A stretch of DNA of 64,000 nucleotides, from contig SCFE01000037.1 in the NCBI GenBank assembly GCA_004352715.1, positions 1,225,762 to 1,289,761 on the forward strand. Reading direction: 5' to 3'. Shown piece after piece: positions 60,577 through 64,000 of this stretch (its first letter is position 1; every line of letters begins with the position of its first letter). The notes below the pieces were generated by a model. The model was not told where the DNA came from and made no database searches. It was given only the letters and a program-made list of their open reading frames with translations. This DNA comes from Hofstenia miamia (taxonomy: Eukaryota; Xenacoelomorpha; Acoela). Made by a program: the position numbers and the translations under genes.

Positions 60577-60752
60577 ATCATTCCCATCAACAATATTCAC
60601 ATCGGTTTCTCATTGACATTAAAAAGTAGAATTCAGAAAAGAATAAATGTAATAGAGCATACTAAAACTAGGCCATTGCAGATGAAGTACACATCAACAA
60701 CAAGAATGGATTTTATTTTACCCAATAATTTGTGGATTAAAATTTCAGAAGT
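60577..60752 (+). CDS. Candidate internal exon, unrecognised
   Basis: Bounded by a pyrimidine-rich acceptor (AG at 60575-60576) and a donor (GAAGT|GTAAGA, GT at 60753-60754). Between them a frame of 58 codons plus two bases stays open and is protein-like (NNIHIGFSLTLKSRIQKRIN, then FILPNNLWIKISEV). It begins in phase 0 while the TIR-like exon ends in phase 1, so the two cannot join directly; a missing exon would be needed. No family recognised. Another protein-like stretch follows in other frames to about 61033, so this could instead be a decayed element. Confidence 0.3.
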
Positions 60753-61638
60753 GTAAGATTTTAAGTATGAAAGTACATGTGAAATAAGTAAGCATTGTTT
60801 TATACATAAACGGTGCAACTCAATTTTTGCTAAAATTGGAAAATGATTCAATGGGTCTCATAGAAGTAAAACTTACCGAACGGGATTGTGTCCATAACCA
60901 TTTATACGAATTTTCATACAGTATGATGTTGAATTGGATTTATCACCTCGACAAATTGTTATTTCTACTATTCCGTTCCTCGTATCAAAATAAATGTGTC
61001 AAGAAGATAGTTCATTTGATTTTCATTGTCTGAAACCGGACCTCACCCAATTTTTATCCAAATTATGAAAGAAATTACTCTTTTCTTATCTAAGTTGCAC
61101 GAAATATTATTGGAATTCTGTCTGAGTTTACTGATGCCATAAAAAATTAAGAGGCCTTAAGAGATTGGCGTGCGGAATTCATTTCTAGAAATCAGCTAAG
61201 CATTAAATTTTCATTGTTTCTGACGCTATGCTCTCTTCTTTTTTTTAATTTAATTGAATTCAATGTCACCGAACTGTTCATGTGTGAATTCAAGAGGTAT
61301 CAAAGTCGGTGCAGTTATCCCTCGTTATTGAATTTCCTTTTGAATTGCTTCCTGTATTTATTCTATGTACATTATTCATTACAATAAAGTGCTTTCACCT
61401 GTTCAAATGTTTTTCACTAAACCATTTTCTACTTAAACTTTAATGTCAAGGTTATACAAAGTGTTATATTTGATTAAAACAGTGTTACATAGATTCACTG
61501 ATTATAAATTTTCTTCTACCTAAATTACATTTCAAAAACGTTTCCTCAACGAAAACTCTTTGATTAATATTATATTGCTGTTTATAATACAATTCTGGGG
61601 TTTAAGTGTAAAGGACAAACACTTCATGTTTAGGAACC

Positions 61639-61642
<4 letters not shown>
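60753..61642. other. Nothing firmly recognised
   Basis: AT-rich with one open stretch on the plus strand (60827-61033) that has no recognisable family. Confidence 0.35.

Positions 61643-61686
<44 letters not shown>
61643..61686. repeat. (TA)n microsatellite
   Basis: Pure TA run. Confidence 0.95.
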
Positions 61687-61692
<6 letters not shown>

Positions 61693-61750
61693 CCGCTTTA
61701 ATTCCTGCAGAAAACAACAAAGTTGTTTGTAAAAAGGAATGTGATAATTA

Positions 61751-64000
61751 CTATAGGAACTGAAGACAAGTTCCGTACAAGATATAAGTACATGCAGTAT
61801 ATATAAACGATTTCTTTAAGTGTACTGAGTGACTTTTGGAAATGATATTTTGCATCTTGTATTGATGTTGAAATAGGAATAACTTTATGAAGCACATGAT
61901 CTTTATTTTCTTTAATTTTTTTGATACAGTTTTTATAATTTTCCTAATGAATGCACCATTAATTTCTTCTACCAAGATAGCTTTCTTTACTTTCGTTGTT
62001 CTTGAAAATATTCTAATTGGTTTACGCAATTTTTTCCATTCACTTTTTAATAGTCCTTGAACATAGACATCGGCTGCATACATATTGATAGGCAAAATAT
62101 ATGTTTGGAATACAAACAATTTCGTGTCATCATTAAGATAATTGATAAAATAGTTAAGTTTTCGAATTCTGAGATTCGCTACTACTTTTATAACATAATC
62201 AGCATGAGAACTCTAAGAAAGGGAGTTGTCACTGTAGAGACCCAGATATTTGAATGTCTTTACTGTTTTTATTTCGTTATTAATAAAACTAATTTTCTCC
62301 ATAACTATGTTTTTCAGACACTCTTTCCTGATATTCGGGTTTGCAATAATAAATTCTTTTGTTTTTGAAATGTTCATTTTTTTATTTCTGTTTTCCGAAG
62401 CCTCAATTGCCTTCTTCAGTATTCTTTTGTGTTCATCAAAGTCTTGTTTACTAGTTTCACATCTGATTTTTCCGATTACTCTTATTTCATCAGAGTTTAA
62501 TTCCTTCAATGTATTTATCTTTGGCATAAAATATCCGTTGTGACCAATTCGTCATGTATCCCTTTACCCAATCTGACAACAAAGGTGGTGTTTTGGCTAC
62601 ATTATTTATTGTTTTGTTTTGTAAAATTGTGTTGAGTGCACTGGAATAATAAAAAATATCATTCGAGCAATTGAAGTATCAGTTAGATTTAGTAATGTAT
62701 ACATAAATTGCATTGTATATAGCAATATATTTGCTGTTCCACTATTCTCTTTATAAGCAAATTGATATGGATCTATGGTATCCTTCATTTTTTGCATGTA
62801 TACATCAATCACACACTTATCCATAACCCTAACAGTAACTGGCGTTACTGTAATTAGACGAAAAATTTTTAACTTTTCTGAATTATTTCAAATTCACATG
62901 CAGTTTTCGGCACTGCAGTCATTAATGCTTTCTTCCACTTTTCGAGGGTAAATTCTTCTTTCGAAACACTCATTAAAGATCTTTGCATATATTACAGACA
63001 GAATTTCATTAAAGTTTTCATATACCCAGGTAGGTATATCTGACAGACCTTTAGATTTATCACACTTAATCTTTCTCAAAATGTCTCTTATTTGCTCCAC
63101 ACTATCAGTTGGGAAGTTTTCTTCGGGATTTCCAGTTCTTCGTCAGTTCATTTTTCTTTACTAAACCTAGTAAAGGAGTATTTAGTAGGTGTGCTGTTGA
63201 TTCATTCATCTTAACTTTTTTCTCTTTTTGGTTTCAAAATATTATTTATTGTATCATAAATATTTTCTCTGTTCATTGCCTCAATTTTCCTCCTTCGATT
63301 AAGTTTAACACGCTTAGAAATTAGTCTCTGTAAAAAATTTCTTTGCTTTTGATTACCACTGTTCAATGCTATCTTCTTAACTACTAATAACGAATCAATT
63401 TCATCATCTTTAACTTTGTTTGCTTTATTTGTTGAGTAACAAATCATTCTACATTCAGAAACAATTCGTAAAATCTTTTCCTCGATTTTTCCAACAACTT
63501 GGTTAAGATTGTTCTCCTTTAATATTGGACCCCAGACGACATTGCTCAAATTTTTTCCTATTTTATTTTGGTCAAATGATAATTGCGATTTCCTATTTTA
63601 CATTTATTTGCAAATTTTGTTTTGTTAGTAATGTTTGGAATCCTCACCAAACTAAGGTGATACATGATATTGAATCCTCCATTAGGTGGTTCGTATTCAA
63701 TGCTATAGAATTCATGATTAATTACGTATACAACATCCAATTGTGATTTATTCGACTTTTTTAATCCCATATTCTCTAAGCAATAGATTTTCTTTTGATT
63801 ACCGTCTTCTGTTATGAGGATAAAGACTCGTTGGCATCGTTGTAGACATGACATTAATGTACTCCTAAATAATTTTTCAGGATTTTTCTTTTTATGATCA
63901 GGTAGTAAATACATATTTATAATTATAACAGTTGTAAACATAGCTGGCAAATATTTCTGTCTACTTGCTATAGCTGGTAACTCAATGTCTCGAACAGAGA
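61751..64000 (-). mobile_element. Decayed non-LTR retrotransposon, runs off the right edge
   Basis: On the minus strand the blocks come in retrotransposon order. 63950-63558 is endonuclease-like with SQLDVVYVI near its end. 63549-63211 is a Lys/Asn-rich linker. 63100-62894 is the RT N-terminal block (IRDILRKIKCDKSKGLSDIP, then FNECFERRIYP). 62824-62606 holds DPYQFAYKENSGTANILLYT and a degenerate motif A (YYSSALNTIL). 62527-62213 holds NISKTKEFIIANP and TFKYLGLY, from the region after the catalytic site. 62119-61751 is a C-terminal block. Stops, frameshifts and loss of the segment that should carry the catalytic YxDD show it is inactive. Its composition and motifs differ from the LINEs at 31-33 kb and 43-45 kb, so it is another family. 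The 5' end lies beyond the window. Confidence 0.75.

Noticed and set aside
1-64000. CRISPR arrays, operons or bacterial features
   Set aside because: Spliced genes, LINEs, MITEs and poly(A) signals show animal DNA; no spaced direct-repeat array was seen.

Overview
The window is AT-rich, gene-poor, repeat-rich animal DNA (roughly 70% A+T by eye). It has spliced genes with GT/AG introns, long (TA)n microsatellites, several families of degraded retrotransposons and DNA transposons, and assembly gaps. A heterotrimeric G-protein gamma subunit and a neuropeptide-type prohormone point to a metazoan. A universal stress protein (USP) argues against vertebrates, insects and nematodes, where this family is generally absent. 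A cnidarian of the Hydra type or a lophotrochozoan such as a flatworm or mollusc would fit. I cannot name the species from sequence alone.

Layout. 1-6.7 kb: intergenic, with a palindromic MITE and a dispersed GGGTCGGG-type repeat. 6.7-18.5 kb (+ strand): a possible first exon encoding a membrane segment, an intronless G-gamma coding exon at 12.2 kb, a complete USP domain exon at 16.9 kb and an exon-like segment at 18.4 kb. Two unmerged contig overlaps duplicate sequence here. 19.4-19.7 kb (- strand): a small single-pass membrane protein. 27.1-27.7 kb (- strand): two consecutive exons of a neuropeptide-like precursor with five copies of the heptapeptide SMLKQFH. 31.3-35.2 kb: a transposon cluster, namely a non-LTR retrotransposon (-), a P-element-like transposase remnant (+) and a Ty3/Gypsy gag-protease fragment (+). 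37.8-39.8 kb: two MITE-like elements. 43.3-45.3 kb: a CR1/Jockey-like LINE (+) with frameshifts. 46.2-46.9 kb: a recent, nearly perfect 337-bp tandem duplication. 53.6-54 kb: an L2/CR1-like LINE 3' end. 55.2-55.9 kb (+): first exon of a gene with a TIR-like domain. 59.0-59.4 kb: a hAT-like MITE. 61.7-64 kb (-): a badly decayed LINE running off the right edge.

The host genes do not form an obvious pathway. G-gamma (membrane signalling), the USP (nucleotide-binding stress protein), the TIR-like protein and the prohormone look like independent genes. The most novel item is the prohormone: its repeats differ only at synonymous positions, its two exons join in phase, and a poly(A) signal follows the stop codon. 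Its signal-peptide exon was not found and may lie in or beyond the 1-kb gap at 28.8-29.8 kb.
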